Below, piece by piece: positions 27,745-37,245 of a stretch of 64,000 nucleotides of DNA. Both the position numbers and the translations under genes were made by a program. The notes under the pieces were generated by a model. It saw only the letters and a program-made list of their open reading frames with translations, was not told where the DNA came from and made no database searches. This DNA is from Acinetobacter populi. Its GTDB lineage: Bacteria > Pseudomonadota > Gammaproteobacteria > Pseudomonadales > Moraxellaceae. Positions within the stretch are counted from its first letter, which is position 1, and every line of letters starts with the position of its first letter. The stretch is taken from assembly GCF_002174125.1 (NCBI RefSeq), contig NZ_NEXX01000001.1, forward strand, positions 248,001 to 312,000, given 5' to 3'.

Positions 27745-28837
27745 TACTATTTCGTCCGATATGGAAGTTGGCTGTACTATTGATCCATCCTGCAATAATA
27801 GCGAGTTCTTTTTCTAAAAAAAGACGACCTCTTTCACGTTGCATTAATCTATGATATTTTTTTGCTGCCTCCTGTATCCATTTCATGCGACTATCATAAT
27901 TTTCAACTCTAGTACCATCTAAAGGTTCGCTATAAGGTGCTTCAGGAAGTTTTGCCAAGTCCTCAGCATGTCTGCCTACATATTGCCCTTTGGAGTTCGG
28001 TTTAACTGCGGCAACTTCATAGTCACTAGACAGTACCAGCGTAGCATCAGGTATTTTTGTTGTACGTTGTATTTGTGCCATCCGCTGTACAGAGTTTTCT
28101 TCCCATACAACAGGTTGTAGAATATTATGCTGTTCCTGTACAGCGATAGTGAGTAAATGTTTAAATAAGTCTTCACTAGCATTTCTAAATTTTGTCTGCC
28201 GAGTATTAATTGTTTTAAACACCCGTTCAATACTTGGTAATAGTTCAAATGCCTGATTAATTTCCGGCGTAAGTTGTAAATATTTAATTTGCGATAAACA
28301 CGATGACCAAGGCAAATTATCTAGCGAGGTTTTAATATGCTTGTAGTTATTGGTATTACGTATTGATTTACAACTGTTAAATGAACTTGGCGAAACACTC
28401 CATGCATAATGCCATGTAGCAATATCCATAAACAGCCAAAGATTACCTTTGGCAAAAGCATGAACGGGATCACGTACAAATGATAATGGAGTAAAATAAT
28501 ATCCATACCTTGTTAAGCCATGTTTAAATACCGCAGCAACTGTTTTAGAAGCAAAAGCTCCTAAACCCATCCAGTAATAACGTCCTTTTAAATTATTATT
28601 ACCATTTAATTCCTGTTCCAGATAAATTTTTGCATATACTGCGGCAATCCTCCGGGCACGTGCTTCATAACCTGGTTCGAGTTTGTAACTATATGTATTT
28701 TTATTCGTTATATTAGAAAGACGTTTGATGGCTTCTTGCTGATAAATTTCCCAAAAAGTCAAACAATCACATTGAGCATTTTGACAACTATTTTCAGTTG
28801 TATTGGTATTACTTGTCCAATTTAAACTATCAGACAT
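27728..28837 (-). CDS. Putative T6SS effector, DUF2515-like
   Basis: A 369-residue product encoded directly after vgrG1 (ATG abuts the vgrG1 TAA; GGAG lies 8 nt upstream). It starts with a Cys-rich stretch (CQNAQCDCLTFWEIYQQEA). A helical domain follows with ARRIAAVYAKIYLEQE, YYWMGLGAFASKTVAAVF, WLFMDIATWHYAW and the late IPDATLVLSSDYEVA. The WMGLGAFASK region and overall layout recall DUF2515 proteins, which occur as cargo near VgrG genes; I cannot confirm this without a search. No nuclease or lipase motif is visible. Paired with the lipoprotein gene that overlaps its 3' end. Confidence 0.55.
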   Translation of the reverse strand: MSDSLNWTSNTNTTENSCQNAQCDCLTFWEIYQQEAIKRLSNITNKNTYSYKLEPGYEARARRIAAVYAKIYLEQELNGNNNLKGRYYWMGLGAFASKTVAAVFKHGLTRYGYYFTPLSFVRDPVHAFAKGNLWLFMDIATWHYAWSVSPSSFNSCKSIRNTNNYKHIKTSLDNLPWSSCLSQIKYLQLTPEINQAFELLPSIERVFKTINTRQTKFRNASEDLFKHLLTIAVQEQHNILQPVVWEENSVQRMAQIQRTTKIPDATLVLSSDYEVAAVKPNSKGQYVGRHAEDLAKLPEAPYSEPLDGTRVENYDSRMKWIQEAAKKYHRLMQRERGRLFLEKELAIIAGWINSTANFHIGRNSNDGKI

Positions 28838-31564
28838 TTAATCTTCTCCTTTATTATTTATATCTATTGCAGATTCTGCATCTTCGGAAAAATCTAAATT
28901 CATCCATAATAAATCGAGTTTTAATTCTTCCTCTTGTTTTGAATGAACGACTTGCGTTTTTCCTATTTCATTTGATTGTGCAATAAATCCATTTTCTGCT
29001 GATGAAATTTTATAATCGATAAAGGACAGTGGCTCCCCTGAAGGTAACTTCATCTCAAACTGCTCATTAAAAACTTCTAATGCCGGGAGGTTATTTATAT
29101 TTACACCAACATTTTGTGGCCCTAAAAACTTATGTTCCGAAGCTTTTACTTCAAATTTACCGCTTGTAGTAAATGTTACACCATTGTTTATCTCAACTTG
29201 TGATCCACCACCATTAAGCTTAATACCATTTTTGGCTGTGATATTAATGCCCTGTTCTGTAGAAATAATTTGTATTCCCATACGGGCAAGCATTTCCAGC
29301 GCCCCATCCTGTGCCTGAATCTCAACCTTATCCTGACCCGAAAATAACCTTGCACCACCCTGTTGCGTAAACAAACTTATGCCCGAATAACTACTGGCAA
29401 ATAAGCGTCCTCCTACGGCCAGACTCACATCCTCTCCACTACTCAACGCAATCTGTTCTTCAGATGTCAGATGTATACTTTGACCCGCAACAATTCCAAC
29501 ACCCGATGGTGTGCCAATCACAACATGCGCACTAGATAATTCTTTGTAATCACCCTCTCCAGTCTTACCTTCTATCTCTTCTACTTGTACTTTCAATTCT
29601 GTTTGTGCTGTCAACTCTATCGTACGATCATCTGCCTTTTGTCGTATCGCTACTTCTGTCTGCGTCTTGTGTTGCTCAACCGCACTGTATAACTGACCTG
29701 TGATTGCTGCTATATCCTTTACATAGCTCTCTGCATTAGGCTTACCATAGCTGGTCAATATCAAGCCCTTCTCTGCCCGTACTACGCCATGCCCATCCGT
29801 TCTTAACTCAAAGCCTTCTCCACGGTAATCCGTCCGACCACTCACATCAGCTATACGGGTGATATAACCCAGATTCAATTCACTGGCTTGGTGGTCACTT
29901 CTCAAATGAATCTGTACCTGTTCCGGCGTATCGTCCATCACCAATTGATTGCTTTGCTGACCTTCCAATTCTTTTGATTTAATCCCCGATAATGCTTTTT
30001 GACTCGGCAACTCCCATAATGGCATCTGCTCAGGATTCGTCAGTCGTCCCGCGACAAACGGCATGTCCGGATCACCATTAAAAAAATCTACGATCACTTC
30101 CTGACCAATCCTTGGCAGATGGATCGTCCCGTAATTGTTGCCTGCCCAGCCAGTCGATACTCTTAACCAGCAAGTGTTAATACCTTGCTCTGCTTCCTGT
30201 CCATAACGATCCCAGTGGAATTTCACTTTCACCCGACCATATTGATCGGTATAAATTTCTTCTCCTTCCGGACCCACTACTGTAGCCGTCTGCGGGCGTC
30301 CATGCGGTTTCTCAAAGGTTCTATCTGGTCGAAGGATCTGATCCTCCGGCTGCACTAGAAACTCTACCTGTGCATCATAAAACTGGTTATCGGCCTTTTC
30401 TTCACTAATATCTCTTATCAGGGTTTGTGTCCCTAACACTAGCCAACCACGATTACTGGCCGTATTCGGGTGATTATTCAATGTGAATTTATACCCAGTT
30501 TGCAAGCCTTTTAAGCGTCCCTTTCCTAGTGCTCGATAACCCTGTTGATAATGGCTTTCTGATAATGTCGTTGCTTTGATCTGTCCGGCTTCACCATCGA
30601 CAAAATCACCTTGTTGCCATTCATATATTTCCTGTTCTGCATGGCGATGTTCCCACAGATATTGCGAACTTGCTGTCTGCACCAGTTGTGGCTGTTTAAA
30701 CTGGTAATCACTTAAGCTTACTATGCCGCTCACCAGTTGCTGAGCAGGTTCAAACTGTTCGATATATTCGGCCTGTTCCGGAAAACGCTGATTCGGTGGA
30801 TAGATACTCAATTGCCGATAGCCTTTGGCTTCCATCTCTTTGTAAGCTGCATTATGGTCAGATAACACTAAGGTCAGGTGATTACGGCTATGCTCAAAAT
30901 GATAGTTGATACCATGTTCCTGCATTAACCTAACGATAAAGTCATAATCCGTTTCGCCATACTGCACCTGAAAATCCAGGGCTGCATAGTCCGCATGACA
31001 ACGATAATCAACTGGATACGGATAACGCTGTAATACTTCTTCGATAATATGCAGCACATTTTTATTTTGATAGATTTTAAAATCTGTGCGTTTAGTCAGT
31101 AACCATAACCAGGGTACCAGAGTGATTTTATACAGAGCATGGCGGTTACGCACTGATAATGCTTCCACCCGATTAACCAAGCCCCGATAATATCTGGTTC
31201 CACTCAGTTGATTCTGACTCGTTTGTTCAGTAGTCGCTTGTAAATTACCGCCCAATCCATTTAACAACGGAATGAGTCCGTCCAGTCGCATTTGTATGCC
31301 GACTTCTGTGCCAATCAAACTTTGTAAATTGAGATGTGAGGCCGGACTTCCGCCTGTCGCTGCTTCTTGCGGTGATACATAACCCTCTAGTCCCCGATAT
31401 CCATGGGCCGGATTAAAGTATTGATCACGTACTTTAACAATCAGTTGATATTCAAATAATGCATTGATCTTTTCATGGCCAGACAAGGTGTCAAACCAAA
31501 AGTAAGGTGTGCCATAATCACTTTCTGGCAAGGCTGTGCCGTATAGTTGGATTTGATGGTGCAT
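28838..31564 (-). CDS. vgrG: T6SS spike protein VgrG (copy 1)
   Basis: VgrG trimers form the spike at the Hcp tube tip and deliver cargo. The 908-residue product has the gp27-like Rhs/Vgr region (about 1-400, beginning MHHQIQLYGTALPESDYG) and the gp5 OB-fold (EIYTDQYGRVKVKFHWDR, WAGNNYGTIHLPRIGQEV). After it come DPDMPFVAGRLTNPEQMPLW, a coiled region and DUF2345-type beta-repeats (about 610-790). The last roughly 150 residues differ from VgrG copy 2 and probably select this cargo. I start it at ATG 31564; the frame opens 10 codons earlier at a TTG. Over about 2.3 kb the DNA is nearly identical to vgrG copy 2. Confidence 0.95.
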   Translation of the reverse strand: MHHQIQLYGTALPESDYGTPYFWFDTLSGHEKINALFEYQLIVKVRDQYFNPAHGYRGLEGYVSPQEAATGGSPASHLNLQSLIGTEVGIQMRLDGLIPLLNGLGGNLQATTEQTSQNQLSGTRYYRGLVNRVEALSVRNRHALYKITLVPWLWLLTKRTDFKIYQNKNVLHIIEEVLQRYPYPVDYRCHADYAALDFQVQYGETDYDFIVRLMQEHGINYHFEHSRNHLTLVLSDHNAAYKEMEAKGYRQLSIYPPNQRFPEQAEYIEQFEPAQQLVSGIVSLSDYQFKQPQLVQTASSQYLWEHRHAEQEIYEWQQGDFVDGEAGQIKATTLSESHYQQGYRALGKGRLKGLQTGYKFTLNNHPNTASNRGWLVLGTQTLIRDISEEKADNQFYDAQVEFLVQPEDQILRPDRTFEKPHGRPQTATVVGPEGEEIYTDQYGRVKVKFHWDRYGQEAEQGINTCWLRVSTGWAGNNYGTIHLPRIGQEVIVDFFNGDPDMPFVAGRLTNPEQMPLWELPSQKALSGIKSKELEGQQSNQLVMDDTPEQVQIHLRSDHQASELNLGYITRIADVSGRTDYRGEGFELRTDGHGVVRAEKGLILTSYGKPNAESYVKDIAAITGQLYSAVEQHKTQTEVAIRQKADDRTIELTAQTELKVQVEEIEGKTGEGDYKELSSAHVVIGTPSGVGIVAGQSIHLTSEEQIALSSGEDVSLAVGGRLFASSYSGISLFTQQGGARLFSGQDKVEIQAQDGALEMLARMGIQIISTEQGINITAKNGIKLNGGGSQVEINNGVTFTTSGKFEVKASEHKFLGPQNVGVNINNLPALEVFNEQFEMKLPSGEPLSFIDYKISSAENGFIAQSNEIGKTQVVHSKQEEELKLDLLWMNLDFSEDAESAIDINNKGED

Positions 31565-31620
31565 TTTATATATGAAATTGATTTTAAAAATCAAAGAATA
31601 ATGGATTTCTCAAAAAATGT
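29281..31620 (-). repeat. Long direct repeat, vgrG copy 1
   Basis: From the upstream leader to the codons for GQDKVEIQAQDG this segment is almost identical to 38425-40745. Similarity stops sharply at about residue 760 of the protein, after which the two VgrG tails are unrelated. Confidence 0.85.
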
Positions 31621-31917
31621 TTGTTGTATTTTGTTTATGCAAATATACACTGCATTTCATTTTATCTTATCTTTTTTGTTTAACTAAGATGAAGGTAGCT
31701 ATAAACCAATAATATCCAAGCAACGACTGAAACTAAAATTTTTTCAAAATATTAGTAAGGCATGCCTCATACTTTTAGCAAATGGAAATTTATTCAGTTT
31801 ATTGAAAAGTACTCCACATATTATCAAGTTCTAATATTGACATCACAAGAACATAATTATTGATTTGCTCAATTGTACTACGTCCTTTTTCATTACTATT
31901 TTTAAATACAAATGAAT
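31565..31917 (-). other. Gap upstream of vgrG1
   Basis: This stretch holds the vgrG1 leader, which is shared with the vgrG2 leader for about 55 nt. It also has a short minus-strand open remnant at about 31799-31930 (SNEKGRSTIEQINNYVLVM, ending WSTFQ-stop) with no start codon. The remnant follows the end of the broken immunity gene in another frame and may be an old tail of a cargo gene. No confident promoter was found. Confidence 0.4.
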
Positions 31918-33008
31918 CTATAATTTTTCACCACTTGGAAATTTCTTTATCACTTCAACCTTTCTTTTCCAAACATTATAGTGATAGTACTCATTAATGC
32001 TGGCATCAACGATATATTTATCATTCTTTGCAATCTTATTCTCTGCTTCGATCCATTCTGGCCATACTGGTACAGTACAGGTCTTCATTCCAATGATTCG
32101 TCCTATCATCAATAAAGGTACACGTAGACCAATCCAACTTACAAGATGCCACAACCGTCCACCATAATTACGCATATTCACTCGATAACGGCTAAATGCG
32201 GGACTTTCTTTCTTACCATCTATATCATTACAAAACGTCACTCGTGCCATGAGCTCGGTTTCGTTGTATTCCATATCCTCTTTATATTCCGGATATAAAA
32301 GCTCCGGACCTATATTCATATACGTGGTGATCATTCTAAATTGCGCTTCCACCAAAAACTCTCTCGGAACTGGTGCACCAATCCCGGCAATATGCTGAAT
32401 TAAACCTTGTTCATCAACAATCGCTGCTCGCAACTCATAACTTGCTGACATATCATCCCAACGAGCGGAGCCTTCTTTAGTAATATAAAACAGTACCTTC
32501 TCCCAATCTTCTGTATGGAACTCACCATATTGATCCATAAAATAGACTTTACGATTTTTGCGGTTAAAGCGAATGGGATAGTGGGTATAGCGATAGTTAT
32601 CATGATTAAAGCCGAAACATAAAGGAATTAGAAAAAAGAAAAAAGAAAAAAGAAAAAAGAAAATTTAACAAAAATATGCCATAAGCCATAATACCCTTCA
32701 AATATCATTCTAATGGTATCAATAGATATATATCCAATCCAAAAAAACCAGGACAAGAAACAATAACCCATTATCATATTGCCAAAACCACGAGTCGCAT
32801 AACTTGGATCACTCATCTCCAGATAAGTATTATTCATCTTAATGATGGAAAAATAATTCCAACGATCTTGAACCAATCCTGAGTTATGACCATTCTGATT
32901 CAAAAATTTCGTCGCTCCTAGCTCTTCTTTAGGAATATTTACACCATATGAATGAGCACGCCTTCCAAAAGAAATAATCTTTTCCATTATTTTTACTTTT
33001 AAGCTCAT
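31918..33008 (-). pseudogene. Frameshifted DUF6708-like immunity gene at a heptamer repeat
   Basis: This is a second copy of the immunity gene at 33178-34272. The N-terminal part (LGATKFLNQNGHNSGL, YLEMSDPSYATRGFGNM) and the C-terminal part (from PLCFGF to KFPSGEKL) are both present, but in different frames. The break is at a run of AAAAAAG heptamers at 32631-32663 inside the predicted membrane region. Reading through, the first frame stops at 32628. The C-terminal frame is open back through the tract, so adding one 7-nt unit (or removing two) would restore one full gene. The C-terminal 200 codons are about 96% identical to the intact copy. The membrane-region sequence differs. Confidence 0.85.
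32631..32663. repeat. Heptanucleotide tandem repeat in immunity gene
   Basis: Four perfect GAAAAAA units (starting 32631, 32638, 32645 and 32652) plus a partial fifth. The tract encodes Phe/Leu-rich hydrophobic residues in every minus-strand frame and contains no stop codon itself. A slippage change of one unit shifts the frame by one base. Confidence 0.9.
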
Positions 33009-33023
33009 CAAATTATTACTCAA

Positions 33024-33170
33024 CTAATTAAAGATTTCTTGATACTTTTTCATTTGCTGTTCAAATGTGGCAAATGGTGCGATCAGATTATTGGGTTGTC
33101 GTTGTCCTAATAACGAGGCATTAAGCCATGATAGAACCTCTTCTTGACGCGCCTTGGATGCCGACCAAAA
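33024..33170 (-). pseudogene. Orphan 3' tail of a VasX-like effector gene
   Basis: The minus strand reads RQEEVLSWLNASLLGQRQPN then FATFEQQMKKYQEIFN-stop. This is the last 48 or so codons of the effector at 34288-37245 (RQEEVLAWLNASLLGQRLPN, FATFEHQMDKYKEIFS). Only this tail is left, between the intact immunity gene and its broken copy. A duplicated effector-tail plus immunity cassette therefore lies downstream of the full effector, as seen for orphan toxin tips in Rhs and CDI loci. Confidence 0.9.
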
Positions 33171-33177
33171 TACAAAC

Positions 33178-34272
33178 TTATAAAGGTTCACCATTTGGAA
33201 ATTTCTTTATCACTTCAACCTTTCTTTTCCAAACATTATAGTGATAGTACTCATTAATGCTGGCATCAACGATATATTTATCATTCTTTGCAATCTTATT
33301 CTCTGCTTCAATCCATTCTGGCCATACAGGTACGGTACAGGTCTTCATTCCAATGATTCGTCCTATCATCAATAAAGGTACACGTAGACCAATCCAACTT
33401 ACAAGATGCCACAACCGTCCACCATAATTACGCATATTCACTCGATAACGGCTAAATGCGGGACTTTCTTTCTTACCATCTATATCATTACAAAACGTCA
33501 CTCGTGCCATGAGCTCGGTTTCATTGTATTCCATATCCTCTTTATATTCCGGATATAAAAGCTCCGGACCTATATTCATATACGTAGTAATCATTCTAAA
33601 TTGCGCTTCGACCAAAAACTCTTTCGGGACTGGTGCACCAATCCCGGCAATATGCTGAATTAAACCTTGTTCATCAACAATCGCTGCTCGCAACTCATAA
33701 CTTGCTGACATATCATCCCAGCGTTCAGAACCCTCTTTAGTAATATAAAATAGTACCTTTTCCCAGCTTTCACTATAAAACTGACCACCTTTATCCATAA
33801 AATAGACTTTACGATTTTTGCGATTAAAACGAATGGGATAGTGAGTGTAATGATAGTTATCGAAACTAAAGCCGAGGCATAAAGGGGCTAGCACAAAGAA
33901 CAAAGAACAAAGAATACTAGCATATAAAAACCCCGTAATAACTCTACTTCCGTAAATCGAATAACTAAGAATGGACTCCCAAAAGAAATATGCTATAAAT
34001 GAGGCCCAAACTAATAAACAATAGGCTATTAACATATTGCCAAAACCACGAGTCGCATAACTTGGATCACTCATCTCCAGATAAGTATTATTCATCTTAA
34101 TAACAGAGAAATAATTCCAGCGATCTTGATCCAGTCCTGAATTATACCCATTTTGATTTAGAAATTTCGTTGCAAATAAATCTTCTCTTTTAACTTTAGT
34201 TATATATTGCCCACTATTAATACGATTATTGATATTAATTAGTTGCCTTATTAATCGTGCCTTTAAGTTCAT
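33178..34272 (-). CDS. DUF6708-like membrane immunity protein
   Basis: A 364-residue product from ATG 34272 (a TTG at 34287 in the same frame is less likely). An N-terminal soluble part (YLEMSDPSYATRGFGNM) is followed by two hydrophobic segments (about 95-118 and 130-155). A conserved C-terminal domain has YPIRFNRKNRKVYFMDKGGQ and EKVLFYITKEGSERWDDMSA. Proteins of this layout (DUF6708-like) sit next to VasX-type pore-forming effectors and are thought to be their immunity partners; the assignment is from memory. It starts 15 nt after the effector stop. The membrane segment contains three CAAAGAA heptamers at the position where the broken copy has its repeat. Confidence 0.7.
   Translation of the reverse strand: MNLKARLIRQLININNRINSGQYITKVKREDLFATKFLNQNGYNSGLDQDRWNYFSVIKMNNTYLEMSDPSYATRGFGNMLIAYCLLVWASFIAYFFWESILSYSIYGSRVITGFLYASILCSLFFVLAPLCLGFSFDNYHYTHYPIRFNRKNRKVYFMDKGGQFYSESWEKVLFYITKEGSERWDDMSASYELRAAIVDEQGLIQHIAGIGAPVPKEFLVEAQFRMITTYMNIGPELLYPEYKEDMEYNETELMARVTFCNDIDGKKESPAFSRYRVNMRNYGGRLWHLVSWIGLRVPLLMIGRIIGMKTCTVPVWPEWIEAENKIAKNDKYIVDASINEYYHYNVWKRKVEVIKKFPNGEPL
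33894..33914. repeat. Three-unit heptamer repeat in the intact immunity gene
   Basis: Three exact CAAAGAA units in tandem, in-frame as seven codons of the second membrane segment. The position matches the AAAAAAG tract in the broken copy at 32631-32663. Confidence 0.85.
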
Positions 34273-34287
34273 GTTTCTAATATCCAA

Positions 34288-37245
34288 TTAGCTAAAAATT
34301 TCTTTATATTTATCCATTTGATGTTCAAATGTGGCAAATGGTGCGATCAGATTATTAGGTAATCGTTGTCCTAATAATGAGGCATTTAACCATGCTAGCA
34401 CCTCTTCTTGACGTACTTTGGATGCCGACCAAAACAATAGTGCAATCCCTGCTACAATCATTGCAGTTGCAACATTACGAGTACCTTTACCAATTAACCC
34501 TTTTTTTGCAAAAGTCCATACCACCGGACCTGAAAATAATAAAATATTACCCGTAAAATAAGCACTCCCTACTAAAACATTTTGCCCGATCATTATTTTA
34601 AATCCCCTTGCAATATCTGCCCAAGTAGTCATCGCCCCAGTCACAATAACGACAAACTTCGCTATAGGCGAAGACTTAAATATATATTCCAAAAGTTTAT
34701 TCGGGGTAAACACCAATCCCCGCATAGCATAACTTTTCGCTGCATTGGCTGCGGTAATACTATAAACACCACCTGCCATAGAATAGGTCATTGCGATCGC
34801 AGTACCAGTGAACTTACTAATCATTTCTGCATTTTTCAGACGCATCATGTCACGATAGGCCGAGCCAATAAATAATCCCTGAAATATTCCACCAGCAATA
34901 TCTGAGAATCCTGCAATTGAACTTTTCCCTAACTCTTTAACATTTAATAAACTTGTTTCAAATTGACTCACAAATTGATGTGCTACTGTTGAATTACTGC
35001 CTCGGATATTTAAATTGGATATGTCATGAATAGCAAAAGTCACAGTAATCCGTTGATCGCCTAATGCTGCTGCCTGATTTTGCATCTGTGCCACAGCACT
35101 GTTCGGTTGACTTGCTGTTGCTGAATCAAGTGCTTTTGTTAGGTTCTCAGCTGTTCGTTTGGGTCCAGCAGCTGTCGTCAAACCTAACTGCAATTCAGTC
35201 ATCGCAATATTAAACTGGCTTGCTAATCCAGTCCAAGTATATGCACGTCTGACTGTACGAGGATCACCAGCTTCTAGCCAGCCATTGAGCAATGTATACT
35301 CTCGTCTAAATCCAGTGCTCAACAAACCTGTGACTTTAGAAAATGCCGGACTGATCGCAACCAGCAAATGCCCCATATAATCAAATAATACCTCTAACTG
35401 CGGTTTTGGTAATTCAAGTAGGTAGTTACGCATTGCATCAACCAAACTTGGCAAATTAATATCCGATCTTTGCAACGTAAGGCTTTCAAATTTGGCTCTG
35501 ATTTTCGGATTATTGACCACCAAAGCATTACCCACAAAATTCTCAGGCTTGAACTCCTGTTTAAGATAATTATCATTCACAAAATTTATCAGTTCTTCAC
35601 TAACTGAAATCCCTTGCAAAATGATGGTAGAAACAGTGAGATAAGATAACTGACTAAATACATCATTCTCATCAAAATGATATGTAAATACATTTTTAAA
35701 TTCTGTCGTTTGTAATATCTGCTTATACCATTCTTCAATTGGTTGGGCATCTTGCTTAATTTCTGTTTCTTTAGTTTTAGCGACATTAAGATTCGTTTCA
35801 AAGAGAGATAAATTTATTGTAGGACTATATTTTGCCCAAGCAGAATTTTCAATTTGTTTCACCTCATTTGCAGTGGGGTAAAGACGATCTAAACCTAAAA
35901 TTTTATCTTTATTTTGTTGATAAATATGAGGTGCTGTGGCTGCAATAACAGATGCAGAAATTGTATTATTTCCAACATTTTGAAAAGCATCTTGTCTTCG
36001 GTCTGCTAAGTCAGCCATTATAGCTTGATTTTTAATTTGTGTACGCATTGTTTCAATATGAACTGCCGTACGTTCTAAATCACTAAAATATTTATCATCA
36101 TTTAATGCATTTGTATAAAAATTTGCGATATAGCCACCAATATCCATGGCTAAACCAGTCGGATCATCCAATGTCACGACCATTCCCATAAAAGCGCGTT
36201 TTTTAATGGGATTACTTTCCAACTCTACCTTTTTGCTTTCTGAAAGATGAGCAACACGAGCATTTAATAGTTGCTCTTTTTGCTCAGTCTCACTATCTTC
36301 ATTTTTAATATATAATAGACCATCAACTTCAGTTAAACCTATAATATCCCGTTTTTGCTGAAATTGTGGTGTAATCGTTACACTTTGGGAAAACCGCTCA
36401 TCATTATCTACAACGTCTTGTTTTCTTTTAAACCATCCCCAAAAGCCAGCTTGTTTTTTCTTTTCGCCACCAAATGATTCCTCTATCATCTCGATGGCGT
36501 TATAGCCTCCTAACAAAGGAGGAATATTTTGACAACTCTGACCATTTAACCAAGCTTTAGCATCAATTCTTTTCATAATATCTAAATGATTTGAAATATT
36601 TGCCCGTACTTGCTCCGTCCATTTAACTGTGGAATAACACAAATAAATATTAGTCAATTCTTCTATGTGCGGAATTGTAATAGTACGTGATACTTGGCGA
36701 TGCCCATAATTATTGCAAGGTTCAGTATCAGGGTGGGTATTAGGTTTAGTGTTTAATAATTTTTTTAAATAACCTTGTGAACTCACTATATATTCTTCTA
36801 ATTGATTAGAATGCTCTAAATAAACATACAGATATCCCAACCGCATAAATGATTGTGCAAAGCCATAACCAGCCGGGGCATTAATTTCATTTATAGAATT
36901 AAGGTAACTATAAGAACTTTTAGATGCTTTAACAGTTATTGTTTCCAATGTAGGAGGAGATGAAGTACCTTCAGAGGTAGATCCTTCTTGTTCATTATTA
37001 TCGCTTGACTGCTCAAAAGAAGTCGTTTCTTGATTTTTTTCATCTATTATTTCTGATAAAACCATTTGTTTTTCAAAAGAAAAGTCCACCATTTCCGCAT
37101 ACAATGCATCTATTTCATGATTAACTTCATCTAATGTAATCTGATAATCATCTGAAGAAGTGGGTATTGCTACATAACGAATTGGCATAATTACCAACCC
37201 ATCATCACGACGACAAAAATCACATGGTGTTCGACTAAGACTCAT
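34288..37245 (-). CDS. VasX/BTH_I2691-like pore-forming T6SS effector
   Basis: A 985-residue product. The N-terminus has the family signature CDFCRRDDGLVIMPIRYV (about 8-25) and a later SYLNSINEINAPAGYGFAQS then RLGYLYVYLE block, as in the VasX N-terminal region and BTH_I2691-type effectors. The C-terminal third (about 730-960) has several hydrophobic helices (FSDIAGGIFQGLFIGSAY, AKFVVIVTGAMTTWADIA, GPVVWTFAKKGLIG, AMIVAGIALLFW). These suggest insertion into and permeabilisation of the target inner membrane. It overlaps the DUF4123 adaptor gene by 11 nt and is followed by a DUF6708-like immunity gene. The middle is helical with no known enzyme motif. Confidence 0.82.
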   Translation of the reverse strand: MSLSRTPCDFCRRDDGLVIMPIRYVAIPTSSDDYQITLDEVNHEIDALYAEMVDFSFEKQMVLSEIIDEKNQETTSFEQSSDNNEQEGSTSEGTSSPPTLETITVKASKSSYSYLNSINEINAPAGYGFAQSFMRLGYLYVYLEHSNQLEEYIVSSQGYLKKLLNTKPNTHPDTEPCNNYGHRQVSRTITIPHIEELTNIYLCYSTVKWTEQVRANISNHLDIMKRIDAKAWLNGQSCQNIPPLLGGYNAIEMIEESFGGEKKKQAGFWGWFKRKQDVVDNDERFSQSVTITPQFQQKRDIIGLTEVDGLLYIKNEDSETEQKEQLLNARVAHLSESKKVELESNPIKKRAFMGMVVTLDDPTGLAMDIGGYIANFYTNALNDDKYFSDLERTAVHIETMRTQIKNQAIMADLADRRQDAFQNVGNNTISASVIAATAPHIYQQNKDKILGLDRLYPTANEVKQIENSAWAKYSPTINLSLFETNLNVAKTKETEIKQDAQPIEEWYKQILQTTEFKNVFTYHFDENDVFSQLSYLTVSTIILQGISVSEELINFVNDNYLKQEFKPENFVGNALVVNNPKIRAKFESLTLQRSDINLPSLVDAMRNYLLELPKPQLEVLFDYMGHLLVAISPAFSKVTGLLSTGFRREYTLLNGWLEAGDPRTVRRAYTWTGLASQFNIAMTELQLGLTTAAGPKRTAENLTKALDSATASQPNSAVAQMQNQAAALGDQRITVTFAIHDISNLNIRGSNSTVAHQFVSQFETSLLNVKELGKSSIAGFSDIAGGIFQGLFIGSAYRDMMRLKNAEMISKFTGTAIAMTYSMAGGVYSITAANAAKSYAMRGLVFTPNKLLEYIFKSSPIAKFVVIVTGAMTTWADIARGFKIMIGQNVLVGSAYFTGNILLFSGPVVWTFAKKGLIGKGTRNVATAMIVAGIALLFWSASKVRQEEVLAWLNASLLGQRLPNNLIAPFATFEHQMDKYKEIFS

